Counted from the stretch's first letter, positions 1 to 6,877 are shown. The stretch is 16,030 nt of DNA from Candidatus Iainarchaeum sp. (GCA_028712575.1 JAQTPU010000009.1:1-16030), one strand, 5' to 3'. Made by a program: numbers and translations. The notes: generated by a model not told the origin, from the letters alone.

Positions 1-6
1 ATTCCG

Positions 7-921
7 ATGAATAGCGGAAATCCGCAGTCTCAAAACTGCTTTAAACCTGAAAAACAAGTTTCTATTGGCGAGCAGATTATGCCTACTGAAATGACTCCTG
101 AGCTTGCTGAAATCTGCGGGATTCACGCAGGCGACGGCTATTTGAGAAATGACGGAAGGAGAAGAGAGCTTGACATAAGTGGCGGCATGGATGAACAGGA
201 GTATTATAACTGCCATGTTGTGCCTTTGTTTGAAAAAGCTTTCAATATAAAAATAGTGCCAAGGGCTTTTCCTTATAGGGGAACTTACGGCTTTGTAATA
301 AGGGATAAAACTGTAATCGAGTTTATGCACTCTTTGGGTTTTCCTTACGGAAAGAAAACTTTGACTGTCAGTGTGCCAGAAGCAATATTGCAGTCAAGAA
401 ATTTGGACGTAATTTACAGTTTTATTAGGGGTGTCTTTGACACAGACGGTTGCATTTCTTTCAGAAAACGAGGAGGCTCAGGTCATGCAAAAGTCTATTT
501 GAAGAGACACACGTATCCAATAATCTCGCTGGACATATGTTCCCGGAATTTGTGGAGTGGGGTTTGCACACTTTTGGCAAAAACCGGATTTCAGCTTACA
601 GTTTCATACGAACCACCAAAGAATAATTCAAGTCAAAAATACACTTTGGCACTAAGAGGTGATGCCAATGTAATAAATTGGATTAAGAATATTGGTTTCA
701 AAAACACGGTAAAATTTAATAGGTTCTTGATATGGAAAAAATTTGGGTTCGTGCCCCCGGGATTGACTTACGGAGACCAAAATAAAATTTTAAACGGCCT
801 AAAAGACCCTAATGTATATTATGCTGAAAAACTTCTAGAAAATGAAGGGCTGACCCCAATGCTAGTTAAAAGAAGGCTTAAGGTCAGCCAAAACTTTGAA
901 TCTTTTATTCCTAAAGATTAA
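7..921 (+). CDS. LAGLIDADG homing-endonuclease-like protein
   Basis: A 304-residue protein with two recognisable LAGLIDADG motifs. The first is at residues 33-46 (LAEICGIHAGDGYL, acidic residue D43) and the second at about 139-150 (FIRGVFDTDGCI, D147). Two motifs in one chain are typical of monomeric homing endonucleases, which fold as a pseudo-dimer and cut a long DNA target. The C-terminal third is basic and lysine/asparagine-rich. The frame is open to the left window edge (bases 1-6 carry no stop), so the true start may lie upstream. In-frame ATGs also occur at 79 and 91, the latter just before the first motif. It ends 29 nt before an intron-containing tRNA gene. There is no C-terminal His-Asn junction, so it is not the tail of an intein. 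It could be free-standing or encoded in an intron whose host gene lies upstream and is not visible. The family is clear; the host and target are unknown. Confidence 0.82.
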   Translation: MNSGNPQSQNCFKPEKQVSIGEQIMPTEMTPELAEICGIHAGDGYLRNDGRRRELDISGGMDEQEYYNCHVVPLFEKAFNIKIVPRAFPYRGTYGFVIRDKTVIEFMHSLGFPYGKKTLTVSVPEAILQSRNLDVIYSFIRGVFDTDGCISFRKRGGSGHAKVYLKRHTYPIISLDICSRNLWSGVCTLLAKTGFQLTVSYEPPKNNSSQKYTLALRGDANVINWIKNIGFKNTVKFNRFLIWKKFGFVPPGLTYGDQNKILNGLKDPNVYYAEKLLENEGLTPMLVKRRLKVSQNFESFIPKD

Positions 922-925
922 AAAC
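917..925 (+). promoter_or_regulatory. possible TATA box of the tRNA-Arg gene
   Basis: ATTAAAAAC is centred about 30 bases before the first tRNA base and overlaps the stop codon of the endonuclease gene. Spacing suits an archaeal box A, but the sequence match is loose. Confidence 0.3.
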
Positions 926-950
926 AGAATTACCTAAAGATTCATTAGTT

Positions 951-1043
951 GGGCCTGTAGCCTAGTCTGGATCAAGGCGCTTCGCTTCGGTTTTACAAGG
1001 AGAAGAAACGAAGAGATCGGGGGTTCAAATCCTCCCAGGCTCG
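951..1043 (+). tRNA. tRNA-Arg(UCG), intron-containing
   Basis: A full cloverleaf can be drawn. The acceptor arm is GGGCCTG (951-957) with CAGGCTC (1036-1042), including one G-T pair, followed by discriminator G1043. The D stem is GCCT/AGGC. The anticodon stem is CTTCG (980-984) with CGAAG (1009-1013), the variable loop is AGATC, and the T arm is GGGGG/CCTCC around TTCAAAT. Once the 17-nt intron is removed, the anticodon loop is CTTCGGA, giving anticodon TCG (987-989), which reads the CGA arginine codon. G73 and the body resemble archaeal tRNA-Arg. The 3' CCA is not encoded, so it must be added by the CCA-adding enzyme, whose gene lies about 0.8 kb downstream. Confidence 0.93.
991..1007 (+). 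other. 17-nt tRNA intron with bulge-helix-bulge splice motif
   Basis: The intron lies between tRNA positions 37 and 38, the canonical archaeal site. The precursor folds as follows: outer anticodon stem CTTCG/CGAAG; 3-nt bulge AAA (1006-1008) with the 3' cut after its second A; 4-bp central helix CTTC (985-988) with GAAG (1002-1005); 3-nt bulge GGT (989-991) with the 5' cut after its second G; and a short inner helix TTT/GGA closed by ACAA. This is the hBHBh' substrate of the archaeal tRNA-splicing endonuclease. The intron is near the minimum length for such a fold. Confidence 0.9.
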
Positions 1044-1050
1044 TTCTGCC

Positions 1051-1079
1051 CCTTTCTTTCTTTTCAAAAGAAAGAAAGG
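1051..1079. repeat. perfect 14-bp inverted repeat after the tRNA (possible terminator hairpin)
   Basis: The arms at 1051-1064 and 1066-1079 are exact reverse complements around a single C. The left arm is a pyrimidine-only CTTT-type tract ending in four Ts and the right arm is purine-only. It starts 8 nt after the tRNA. It may end the tRNA transcript, either through the T-rich strand or as a hairpin. A further purine-rich tract (CCAAAGAAAGAAACC) follows at 1091-1105. Confidence 0.6.
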
Positions 1080-1137
1080 TGTAAGCTGCCCCAAAGAAAG
1101 AAACCTTCATCTTGGATAAACAAAAAAAGTGTTTTTT

Positions 1138-1821
1138 ATGCCTGTTTTTGGAAAAGGGAGAAAACATGGAAGAATTGTCCTCGGAAAGAGGCGTGGCAAC
1201 AGGGAACCAAAACAGTTGCTTGGCAAGCAAGTAGCCAGAAGTTTGTCTGGGTTTCGGGCATTCGTACCTAGACAAAAATGGAATATAGAACACACATCTT
1301 TTGGCAGTATTAAGGAATTCTATTTTACCCCTCTCTTTGGAGAAAATGGTTTTATTTCGCGCCGTTATATGGAGAAGAAAAGGCCTCTTGTAGTTCTTGA
1401 TTGGGGTTGTGGCGCAGGCGATGCCATTAGCGGGCTTGCCAGCGAATACAGGCGCAAGGTTCGTGCTTATGGCTTTGCGAAGGACATTCATGAGAACTGG
1501 GCAAAAATAAAGAATGTAAAATTAATAGGGCAAACTAAAGAAGGATTGCTCAGGATGCTTAAAGATAATAGTGTGGACTTAATTTATTCCACTCTTGGCC
1601 TTGGTTATTTGTTCAGGGAAATGGGAGAAGAAGTCACTATTGAAGAGGGCACGGATTACGTTGCAAAGCTTTTTGAAAAAGTTGCTCCCGGCGGAAAACT
1701 TGTTTTTGAATGCGACCCTGACCTTGTTGGGTCTATTAAAGATTCGATATGTGCCAGCCTCAAAGGAAAAGCAGTTGTTGTTAGGAAAGGCATTGACCAA
1801 ATTGACATAACCAAGAACTGA
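1138..1821 (+). CDS. class I SAM-dependent methyltransferase
   Basis: Residues 85-97 form motif I of Rossmann-fold methyltransferases (VVLDWGCGAGDAI), the glycine-rich loop that binds S-adenosylmethionine. A post-I acidic residue follows in GFAKD. Motif IV-like NSVDLIYSTLGLGYL and a post-IV VAPGGKLVFECD strand complete the core. The N-terminal ~80 residues are basic and not recognised, so the substrate cannot be named. The start is uncertain: ATG at 1138 is used here, in-frame GTG at 1129 adds three residues, and ATG at 1369 would remove the whole N-terminal extension but start just before motif I. The stop is 3 nt from that of convergent cca. A tRNA with intron and a homing-endonuclease gene lie upstream, a setting where foreign genes often insert. 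Confidence 0.78.
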   Translation: MPVFGKGRKHGRIVLGKRRGNREPKQLLGKQVARSLSGFRAFVPRQKWNIEHTSFGSIKEFYFTPLFGENGFISRRYMEKKRPLVVLDWGCGAGDAISGLASEYRRKVRAYGFAKDIHENWAKIKNVKLIGQTKEGLLRMLKDNSVDLIYSTLGLGYLFREMGEEVTIEEGTDYVAKLFEKVAPGGKLVFECDPDLVGSIKDSICASLKGKAVVVRKGIDQIDITKN

Positions 1822-1824
1822 TTT

Positions 1825-3198
1825 TCACAAAAAGCTTTCCTTGCCTTTGAGGTATTGGGTAAGGAATTCGGAGAATTCCCTGTTCTGTTTGTAAAGATTT
1901 AACATGTTTTTTTCATGCAAAATTATTGTTCTTTTTTTGATTGCCTTGCGTATGTTTTCTGTTTCCTCTGAAGAAAGTTGTTTCATGTATTTTTTCAGGA
2001 ACTCTTCTGCAGAAGTGAATTCCCTTTCAAGTTCAAGAACCCATCTGCCTTTTTCAATGCGCGGGCCTGACAAAGGGTTTTTGTGTGCCTGCAAAAATCT
2101 TTCAGAGTGCTCTTTCATTGAAGCAAGCGGGCCTGTTCTTTTCACTGCCTTTTCAAGCCTGCTTTCCTCAAGCTCGAACAAAAAGATAATGCTTTTTTTT
2201 TCGTCAGTCCATTCTGATCCCTGCTGGACTTTAAAATCGCGGAGGTCAAGCTGTTTTGAGATTTTCTGCCTCAATCTTTTAATCTGGCCCCAGGCAATGT
2301 CTGGCAGTGTTTTTTCAGGATAGGGAATTTCAATTCCAATCAGTTCTTTTTTCTTCAAAACCTGCTTTATTTTTTCAATCGGCATTGGAATTGTTTTTTC
2401 GGGAAAAAAGAATTTCATAGAAGGCTTTTTTTGAAATGCATTTGCCGCAGCTATCAGCCTTTCAAATTGCTGCAGTGAAAGCGCTGCTGCAACATTCCTG
2501 TTCTTGTCCACAGGGTCCACTACTGCCAGATGCCAGTGGAATTTTTCCGCAGCCTCTTTCGGCCTTGCTTTTTTTTCTAAATCAATTACTGTTCCCGGAA
2601 CCCATTTTGAAATTGCCTTTATTGTCCCCGTAAAGCTTTTGTATTTCAAAATCAGAAGTTCAACCACATAGCCCGGCACAGAGCTTGTTTTTATTTCCGC
2701 GCCGTAAGCATTTATTCCCTTGAAGAACTGCCTTAACAGCCTTATCTCGCTTCTCTTTTTTTCATTCAGCCTTTTCTTCAGGTATTTTTGATGAAAAACG
2801 CTTCTGTCGACACTGCTCATTTTTTTTCCAGCATCCCGTATCTTGTAGCTTGGAACTATTTCAACTTCAAAGCCGTGAATCTCCCCGCGAATGTAAGGGT
2901 GTTCAGAGTAAGCCTCTTCCCATTTGTGCCCCTTAAACACTGCCTTTCCAATTCTCAATCCTTCTTTCTCAAATTCTTCCCTGCTTAATTTTTCAGGGAA
3001 CAAGACAAAAATATCCAAATCCCTGTCTCCCTTCAAATGCGTATCCCTTGCGGAGCTTCCCGCCCATGCAACTTCAATGTGCTTTCCTTCCATTTGTTTT
3101 ATCTGCCGCATTATTTTTTTTGCGAATTCGGCTTCAGCTTTTTTTTCTTCCTTCGAAGGAGTTATTTTTGCCAGGACTTCTTTTAACAGTTGCTTCAT
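1825..3198 (-). CDS. cca: CCA-adding enzyme, archaeal class I tRNA nucleotidyltransferase
   Basis: Adds C, C and A in turn to tRNA 3' ends without a nucleic acid template. The nucleotidyltransferase signature is GSSARDTHLKGDRDLDIF: Gly47-Ser48 then metal-binding Asp60 and Asp62 (numbered from the ATG at 3198). A third carboxylate (Glu113) follows in FEVEIVPSY, the place of the Asp in the Archaeoglobus enzyme. About 457 residues, normal for class I archaeal enzymes, with central and tail domains present. A TTG at 3207 in the same frame would add three residues. A TATA-like element about 26-33 nt upstream makes a leaderless or near-leaderless ATG start likely. It is needed here because the nearby tRNA-Arg has no encoded CCA. 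It is convergent with the methyltransferase and divergent from the secretion ATPase. Confidence 0.95.
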   Translation of the reverse strand: MKQLLKEVLAKITPSKEEKKAEAEFAKKIMRQIKQMEGKHIEVAWAGSSARDTHLKGDRDLDIFVLFPEKLSREEFEKEGLRIGKAVFKGHKWEEAYSEHPYIRGEIHGFEVEIVPSYKIRDAGKKMSSVDRSVFHQKYLKKRLNEKKRSEIRLLRQFFKGINAYGAEIKTSSVPGYVVELLILKYKSFTGTIKAISKWVPGTVIDLEKKARPKEAAEKFHWHLAVVDPVDKNRNVAAALSLQQFERLIAAANAFQKKPSMKFFFPEKTIPMPIEKIKQVLKKKELIGIEIPYPEKTLPDIAWGQIKRLRQKISKQLDLRDFKVQQGSEWTDEKKSIIFLFELEESRLEKAVKRTGPLASMKEHSERFLQAHKNPLSGPRIEKGRWVLELEREFTSAEEFLKKYMKQLSSEETENIRKAIKKRTIILHEKNMLNLYKQNREFSEFLTQYLKGKESFL

Positions 3199-3221
3199 TT
3201 CAACCAAAAGACTAATGAAAA

Positions 3222-3256
3222 AACTAATTTATATTGGTTACTTCCATATTAGTATG
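3222..3256. promoter_or_regulatory. divergent promoter region between cca and the secretion ATPase
   Basis: The AT-rich core AATTTATATT (3226-3235) reads as a TATA-like box on both strands, placed about 26-30 nt before the cca ATG and about 45 nt before the ATPase ATG. It is followed by CATATTAGTATG (3245-3256). The ten bases ATATTAGTAT recur exactly at 5193-5202 before another plus-strand gene. ACTAAT (3223-3228) and ATTAGT (3249-3254) flank the core as an inverted pair. Confidence 0.5.
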
Positions 3257-3276
3257 CGGTTCCAAGGGGCTTTTAA

Positions 3277-4830
3277 ATGGCTGAAAAAACTCCAAGAAAG
3301 ATGTTCAGGAAAAAACTCGACTCCTACGGCGGCGTTGAAATTTACGAGGACTTTCCGTTCAATTATTACATCACCCTTGAACCCGAACTGGCGCCCAGGG
3401 AAAAAACAATCATTGATGCGCTTGTCCAGCTTGTTTCAAGAAAATCCTCCTTCAAGGACCTTGAAACAGCCCTTGGAAAAAATTCTTTTTTGGTTGATGA
3501 CATAAGGCAGAAAATTGTCCAGCCAATCGACCTTGACGAAATGGCCCTAAGGTTTCCTTCGCTTGAAAGCACTGCCCCGATAAAGGAGGCATTGCTTGAT
3601 GTCGCGAAAAAAATCGATTCGGAAAACCCCGGGCTTTTTGCGCAGGCCGTGCTTGATGAAACACTCGGTTTCAAGAGCATTGCCCCCCTGATGCGGGACC
3701 CGAATCTTGAGGAAATAATGGTAAACGGCTTTGACATGCCTGTTTTTGTTTTTCACGTGAAATACGGCTTCTGCAGGACAAGCATTGTTGCAAAGGAAGG
3801 CGGTTTTTTAAAGGAAATAATCGGCAAGATTGCAATGACTGCGAACAGGCAGCTCACTGAACAGCATCCTTTGCTTGATGCGCGCCTTCCGGACGGAAGC
3901 AGGGCAAACGCGACACTGCAATATGTCACGCCTTTTGGAAGTTCCCTTACAATTAGAAAATTCAACCAGGTTCCGCTTTCAATAGTCAACCTTATAAAAA
4001 ATAAAACCCTTTCAAGCGAAGTCGCGGCTTTTCTCTGGATAATGGTTGAGGGAATGAACATTGAGCCAAAAAACATAATAATTACGGGAGGCACTGGAAG
4101 CGGAAAAACCACCCTTCTCAATGTCCTTGGCTTTTTTATAAGGACTCATGAAAGGATTGTTTCGATTGAGGACACTCTTGAAATTGACCTTGCAGGCAGG
4201 GACAACTGGATTCGGATGGAGGCAAGGCCGAAACTAAGGGACATTGAAGCAGTGACAATGGATGACCTTCTGAAAAACTCCCTGCGAATGCGCCCTGACA
4301 GGATAATTGTCGGGGAAGTGCGCGGCGAAGAGGCACAGACAATGTTTGTTGCAATGGACACAGGCCATGACGGAATGCTGGGTACGCTGCACAGCAATAG
4401 CGCGAGGGAAATGCTTCTCCGCTTGAAAAGCCCGCCGATGTCTGTCCCGGAGCAGATGCTTCCATTGCTTGATTTTGTGGTTGTAATGCAGAGAAGCTAC
4501 AGCGACAGGACAGGCGTAATGAGAAACATAAAGCAGATTGCGGAAGTTTCCAGGATGGACGACAAGGTCCTGCTTGCAAATGTCTTTGAAATGAACGACA
4601 AGACACAGGAGCTTGAAAGGACAGACATTCCAAGCCATGTGTTCGAGGCGCTTTCCCAAAAAGCAGGGGTTTCAAAAAACGAGCTGAAAAGGGAAATGCT
4701 TATCAGGCAGAAAATCCTTGACTGGATGCAATCAAACAATATTTCCAAAAACAAGGAAGTAAGCGAAATAATCCAGACCTATTATTACGATCCTGAAACA
4801 ATACTCAAAAAAGTAAGCCAGAACATGTGA
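3277..4830 (+). CDS. type II/IV secretion system ATPase (VirB11/FlaI/TadA-type)
   Basis: A 517-residue hexameric secretion ATPase that powers assembly of archaeal type IV pilin-like filaments or secretion at the membrane. Walker A is GGTGSGKTT at residues 271-279. An Asp box (SIEDTLEI) follows near residue 295, a Walker B-type strand RIIVGEVRG has E347, and the His box is GTLHSNS with H372. The N-terminal half (about 1-230) resembles the N-terminal domains of archaeal FlaI/GspE-like proteins, with the conserved IMVNGFDMPVFV and RLPDGSRANAT segments before the core. The ATG is preceded by AAGGGGC about 10 nt upstream, a weak ribosome site. No TadC/FlaJ-type membrane partner follows, as the next gene reads the opposite way. 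The pilus or secretion system served is not visible. Confidence 0.92.
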   Translation: MAEKTPRKMFRKKLDSYGGVEIYEDFPFNYYITLEPELAPREKTIIDALVQLVSRKSSFKDLETALGKNSFLVDDIRQKIVQPIDLDEMALRFPSLESTAPIKEALLDVAKKIDSENPGLFAQAVLDETLGFKSIAPLMRDPNLEEIMVNGFDMPVFVFHVKYGFCRTSIVAKEGGFLKEIIGKIAMTANRQLTEQHPLLDARLPDGSRANATLQYVTPFGSSLTIRKFNQVPLSIVNLIKNKTLSSEVAAFLWIMVEGMNIEPKNIIITGGTGSGKTTLLNVLGFFIRTHERIVSIEDTLEIDLAGRDNWIRMEARPKLRDIEAVTMDDLLKNSLRMRPDRIIVGEVRGEEAQTMFVAMDTGHDGMLGTLHSNSAREMLLRLKSPPMSVPEQMLPLLDFVVVMQRSYSDRTGVMRNIKQIAEVSRMDDKVLLANVFEMNDKTQELERTDIPSHVFEALSQKAGVSKNELKREMLIRQKILDWMQSNNISKNKEVSEIIQTYYYDPETILKKVSQNM

Positions 4831-4869
4831 GCCAAGTTCGCCCAACCGCTCCGAAAGATGATTAATTAC

Positions 4870-5145
4870 TTACATGTCCGAGCTTGAGCAATTATCAAAA
4901 ATTATTTTCTCAATCTCTGCTTTCTTGCCTACATTGAGAGAAACATGCAAGCCATAGCCTGTTGGCTTTTTTACAACAAAACCTTCCCTTACAAGCTGTT
5001 CCAGTTCATTTTTGACATCTTTCCAGAGCTCTTTTGGGAATCCTTTTGGAATATTGTCAAAAGCAGTATGCTTGCCGCCCCACCAATTATGCCTAACCAT
5101 TTTGCGTAAAATTCGCCGCCTAATCTCAAAAGAAGAAAGTTTCAT
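4870..5145 (-). CDS. conserved archaeal winged-helix-like small protein
   Basis: A 91-residue basic protein. The pattern IRRRILRKMVRHNWWGGKHTAF, then a GFP...DVKNELEQLVREGFVVKKPTGYGLHVSL segment ending in KKAEIEKII, matches my recollection of a small conserved archaeal family of unknown role. The helix-helix-strand order with Gly-Phe-Val before two strands suggests a winged helix that binds nucleic acid. The ATG at 5145 has an AT-rich TATA-like stretch about 20-30 nt upstream (5165-5175, read on the minus strand), so a leaderless start is plausible. The function is not assigned. It is divergent from the next winged-helix gene and shares its promoter region. Confidence 0.75.
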   Translation of the reverse strand: MKLSSFEIRRRILRKMVRHNWWGGKHTAFDNIPKGFPKELWKDVKNELEQLVREGFVVKKPTGYGLHVSLNVGKKAEIEKIIFDNCSSSDM

Positions 5146-5164
5146 TTATTGAAATATAAAGAGT

Positions 5165-5202
5165 AAAATATTTAAACTTAATTTTCTATGGTATATTAGT
5201 AT
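5165..5202. promoter_or_regulatory. divergent promoter between two small winged-helix genes
   Basis: AAATATTTAAA (5166-5176) can act as the TATA element for the minus-strand gene. TATGGTATATTAGTAT (5187-5202) lies 26-41 nt before the plus-strand ATG and contains the same ATATTAGTAT decamer found before the secretion ATPase. GTGAT at 5218-5222 is a weak Shine-Dalgarno for the plus gene. Confidence 0.4.
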
Positions 5203-5227
5203 CATATCACGGCAATAGTGATTTTCA

Positions 5228-5557
5228 ATGCCTGAAGACAAATCTTTGTTTGTGGAATTTTTTGGGGATTACCCAATAATCAGAGTGCTTGACTTTTTGA
5301 TAGAGAACGACATTTTTGACTACTCGAAAAAAGATATTGGAAAAAACGCGAACGTTTCCTGGAACACCTTGGAAAGCTTCTGGAACAACCTTGAAGAAAC
5401 AGGCGTGGTAACTTTCACGCGCAAGGTCGGCAAGGCGCAAATGTACAAAATTGACAAAAAAAATTCAGTGGTAAAACAACTAATTGAATTGGATAATAAG
5501 CTGATGAAAAACTCCATGGAAAAAATAGAACCAGAAAAAGTAAAGGCACTGGCCTGA
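5228..5557 (+). CDS. winged helix-turn-helix transcriptional regulator
   Basis: A 109-residue protein with the order helix (DYPIIRVLDFLIEN), helix-turn-helix (YSKKDIGKNANVSWNTLESFWNNLEETG) and wing (VVTFTRKVGKAQMYKI), followed by a C-terminal helix (VVKQLIELDNKLMKNS) that probably dimerises. This is the layout of archaeal ArsR/MarR-like winged-helix regulators; similar small proteins occur widely in euryarchaea and DPANN. Position behind a divergent promoter suggests it may control itself and the 91-residue neighbour. Its target is unknown. The start is supported by a GTGAT ribosome site 5 nt before the ATG. Confidence 0.82.
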   Translation: MPEDKSLFVEFFGDYPIIRVLDFLIENDIFDYSKKDIGKNANVSWNTLESFWNNLEETGVVTFTRKVGKAQMYKIDKKNSVVKQLIELDNKLMKNSMEKIEPEKVKALA

Positions 5558-5637
5558 AATGCCAAACTGCTTTGAAAGACGAAGAATTATTTGCACTGCT
5601 TACTTTATCCTGTATTCTTTTTTCAATTCGGCAATCC

Positions 5638-5651
5638 CTGGCTCAAGCCAG
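5638..5651. repeat. small inverted repeat between converging genes
   Basis: CTGGCT and AGCCAG are separated by two bases in the 109-nt gap between the winged-helix gene and thpR. It could be a weak terminator. The rest of the gap holds a T-rich run (5618-5624) suitable for ending the plus-strand transcript. Confidence 0.3.
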
Positions 5652-5666
5652 AGTAGATTTTGCAAG

Positions 5667-6209
5667 TTATTCCTCAAATTCAACTGAAAAAACTTTTTTG
5701 TAAACAGGCCCCTTTCCTGTAAGGGTTGACTGCATCAAATCAAAGCCCCGGACTCTTATTTTTTCAAAAAACTTTTTCTTCCGCAGTTTTTCCACTGCTT
5801 CATCAAATTCTTTTTTTGTTGCCCCCTTGTTCCTTGCAAGCGTAACATGAGCATGAAATTCTTCCTCATTCTCAACTGCAATTGCCTTGCAGAGCTTTTT
5901 TGCAAGCAAATTGAATTCTTCTGTCCCTTTTCCTGTTCCCAGCCAGAGTACCTTTCCCTTAAAATGCCCGATGCAGTTAAGCTCTGCCTCAAATCCTTCA
6001 AAATCTTTTAATGCATCTGCCTGTTTTTCAAGCTCTGCAATTTTTTCCTTTCCACAGTAACCAAGAAAAACAAGCGTAACATGCATGTTTTCCATGCCGA
6101 CTTTTCCAAACCCGTTTTTTGGAATTTCTTCCACTAGCTCCTTGAAAACCCGTTCCTTCAATTCATGGGAAAAATTCACTGCAAAAAACAACCGCGCGTT
6201 TTCCGGCAT
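5667..6209 (-). CDS. thpR: RNA 2',3'-cyclic phosphodiesterase (2'-5' RNA ligase family)
   Basis: A 180-residue member of the 2H phosphoesterase superfamily. Both catalytic motifs are intact: H43-V-T45-L and H121-V-T123-L-A-R, each on a strand facing the same cleft. The opening RLFFAVNF and the closing GPVYKKVFSV are also family hallmarks, and the length is normal. Enzymes of this family open 2',3'-cyclic phosphates on RNA and can join 2'-5' ends in vitro; the in vivo substrate in archaea is not settled, although tRNA splicing products are candidates. In many archaea it sits near cca, which is on the same strand about 2.5 kb further downstream here. The gene upstream, when its frame is restored, ends 13 nt before this ATG, so the two probably form an operon. 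Confidence 0.94.
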   Translation of the reverse strand: MPENARLFFAVNFSHELKERVFKELVEEIPKNGFGKVGMENMHVTLVFLGYCGKEKIAELEKQADALKDFEGFEAELNCIGHFKGKVLWLGTGKGTEEFNLLAKKLCKAIAVENEEEFHAHVTLARNKGATKKEFDEAVEKLRKKKFFEKIRVRGFDLMQSTLTGKGPVYKKVFSVEFEE

Positions 6210-6222
6210 AAAACCACTTGGG

Positions 6223-6764
6223 TTATTTTTCTTGTAATTTTTTTTCTGTTTTTTTAATATTCGCCTGTAAATAACCTAACTCAGCTTCCAGTGCATTGCA
6301 AAAATTGTTTATTGAATGCCTGAGGTTGCTATATTTCCCGTATCGTTTGTCCCAGTTTTGGCCGGTTTTAAGCTTCTCTTGAACTTGAACAGAAGCGCCA
6401 TATTTCTTTTCCTGATGGCACTTATATCACGTTGCAAAACAGTTATGGCCTGCAGGATAGTGTGAGCTCTGCCTTTTTTGATTTGATATTGAATAAGTGA
6501 CATTGCCTGTTCTTTTCTCTGTCTCCCATAAATTGGTTGCAGTTGTTCATGTGGAATTCCGGATTTTTGCAATAGTTCAAATTCATCCAAAAATTTTAAA
6601 CGCCTTGAATGGCTTGCGTCCAAATATCGCCTGCCGGAAAAAAGCTTTCTCCTTAGGTGGTTTTCAACAACAGAATCAAATTCTTCTTTGCCTGTAACTG
6701 CCCTTCTTTGATTATATCTCCTCAAAAGTCTTTCAATATTTACTATGCTTTTTTTTCTCGGCAT
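6223..6764 (-). CDS. hypothetical basic protein, apparently frameshifted near 6366-6369
   Basis: The uninterrupted frame runs from ATG 6764 to a stop at 6309 (151 residues). It is a basic, helical protein with many Arg/Lys and no recognised domain. Its last ~18 residues (from Pro134) look unlike a natural tail. The next frame, read from the run of four T (plus strand 6366-6369), stays open for 47 codons to a stop at 6223 and encodes a plausible lysine/glutamate-rich helical end (for example CNALEAELGYLQANIKK). Adding one base to that run would join the two parts into a protein of about 180 residues ending 13 nt before thpR. The cause could be a sequencing/assembly indel, a real mutation, or less likely programmed frameshifting. 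The function is unknown. A TATA-like AT stretch lies near 6795-6801. Confidence 0.62.
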
Positions 6765-6841
6765 TTTTTTCCCATTAAAGATTAGGCGTTTTGTAATAAA
6801 AACAATTTGTTTTAGCTTTCGGTGTTTTGCCTGTTTTTAAG

Positions 6842-6877
6842 TCGGCGATTGCCGAACAAGAAGTTGTGTTTTTATAT
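6842..6877 (+). promoter_or_regulatory. promoter region of the acylphosphatase-like gene with small palindrome
   Basis: TTTATAT at 6871-6877 is a good archaeal TATA box, predicting a transcript start near 6900 and a leader of about 23 nt. TCGGC-GATT-GCCGA (6842-6855) just upstream is a 5-bp inverted repeat where an activator or repressor could bind. Confidence 0.45.

Noticed and set aside
14..39. Small hairpins (GCGG-AAAT-CCGC and GCAGT-loop-ACTGC) resembling a tRNA anticodon arm
   Set aside because: No cloverleaf can be built around them within the window; a 4-5 bp stem is expected by chance.
7..921. Intein hypothesis for the LAGLIDADG protein
   Set aside because: There is no His-Asn followed by Cys/Ser/Thr at the C-terminus and the frame stops at once, so it cannot be an intein C-terminal half.
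934..1491. 185-codon minus-strand ORF running through the tRNA gene and the methyltransferase start
   Set aside because: It contains the whole tRNA on the opposite strand and its product is low-complexity with no domain. The plus-strand tRNA and methyltransferase explain the region.
4136..4675. Long minus-strand ORF inside the secretion ATPase
   Set aside because: It lies wholly antisense to a gene with intact Walker A, Walker B and His boxes. Its Ser/Cys/Leu-rich product is typical of a shadow frame.
5559..5687. 42-codon plus-strand ORF starting 1 nt after the winged-helix gene, a possible toxin partner
   Set aside because: No Shine-Dalgarno, a product resembling no toxin that I recognise, and the stretch overlaps the thpR end. 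Not enough to call a gene.
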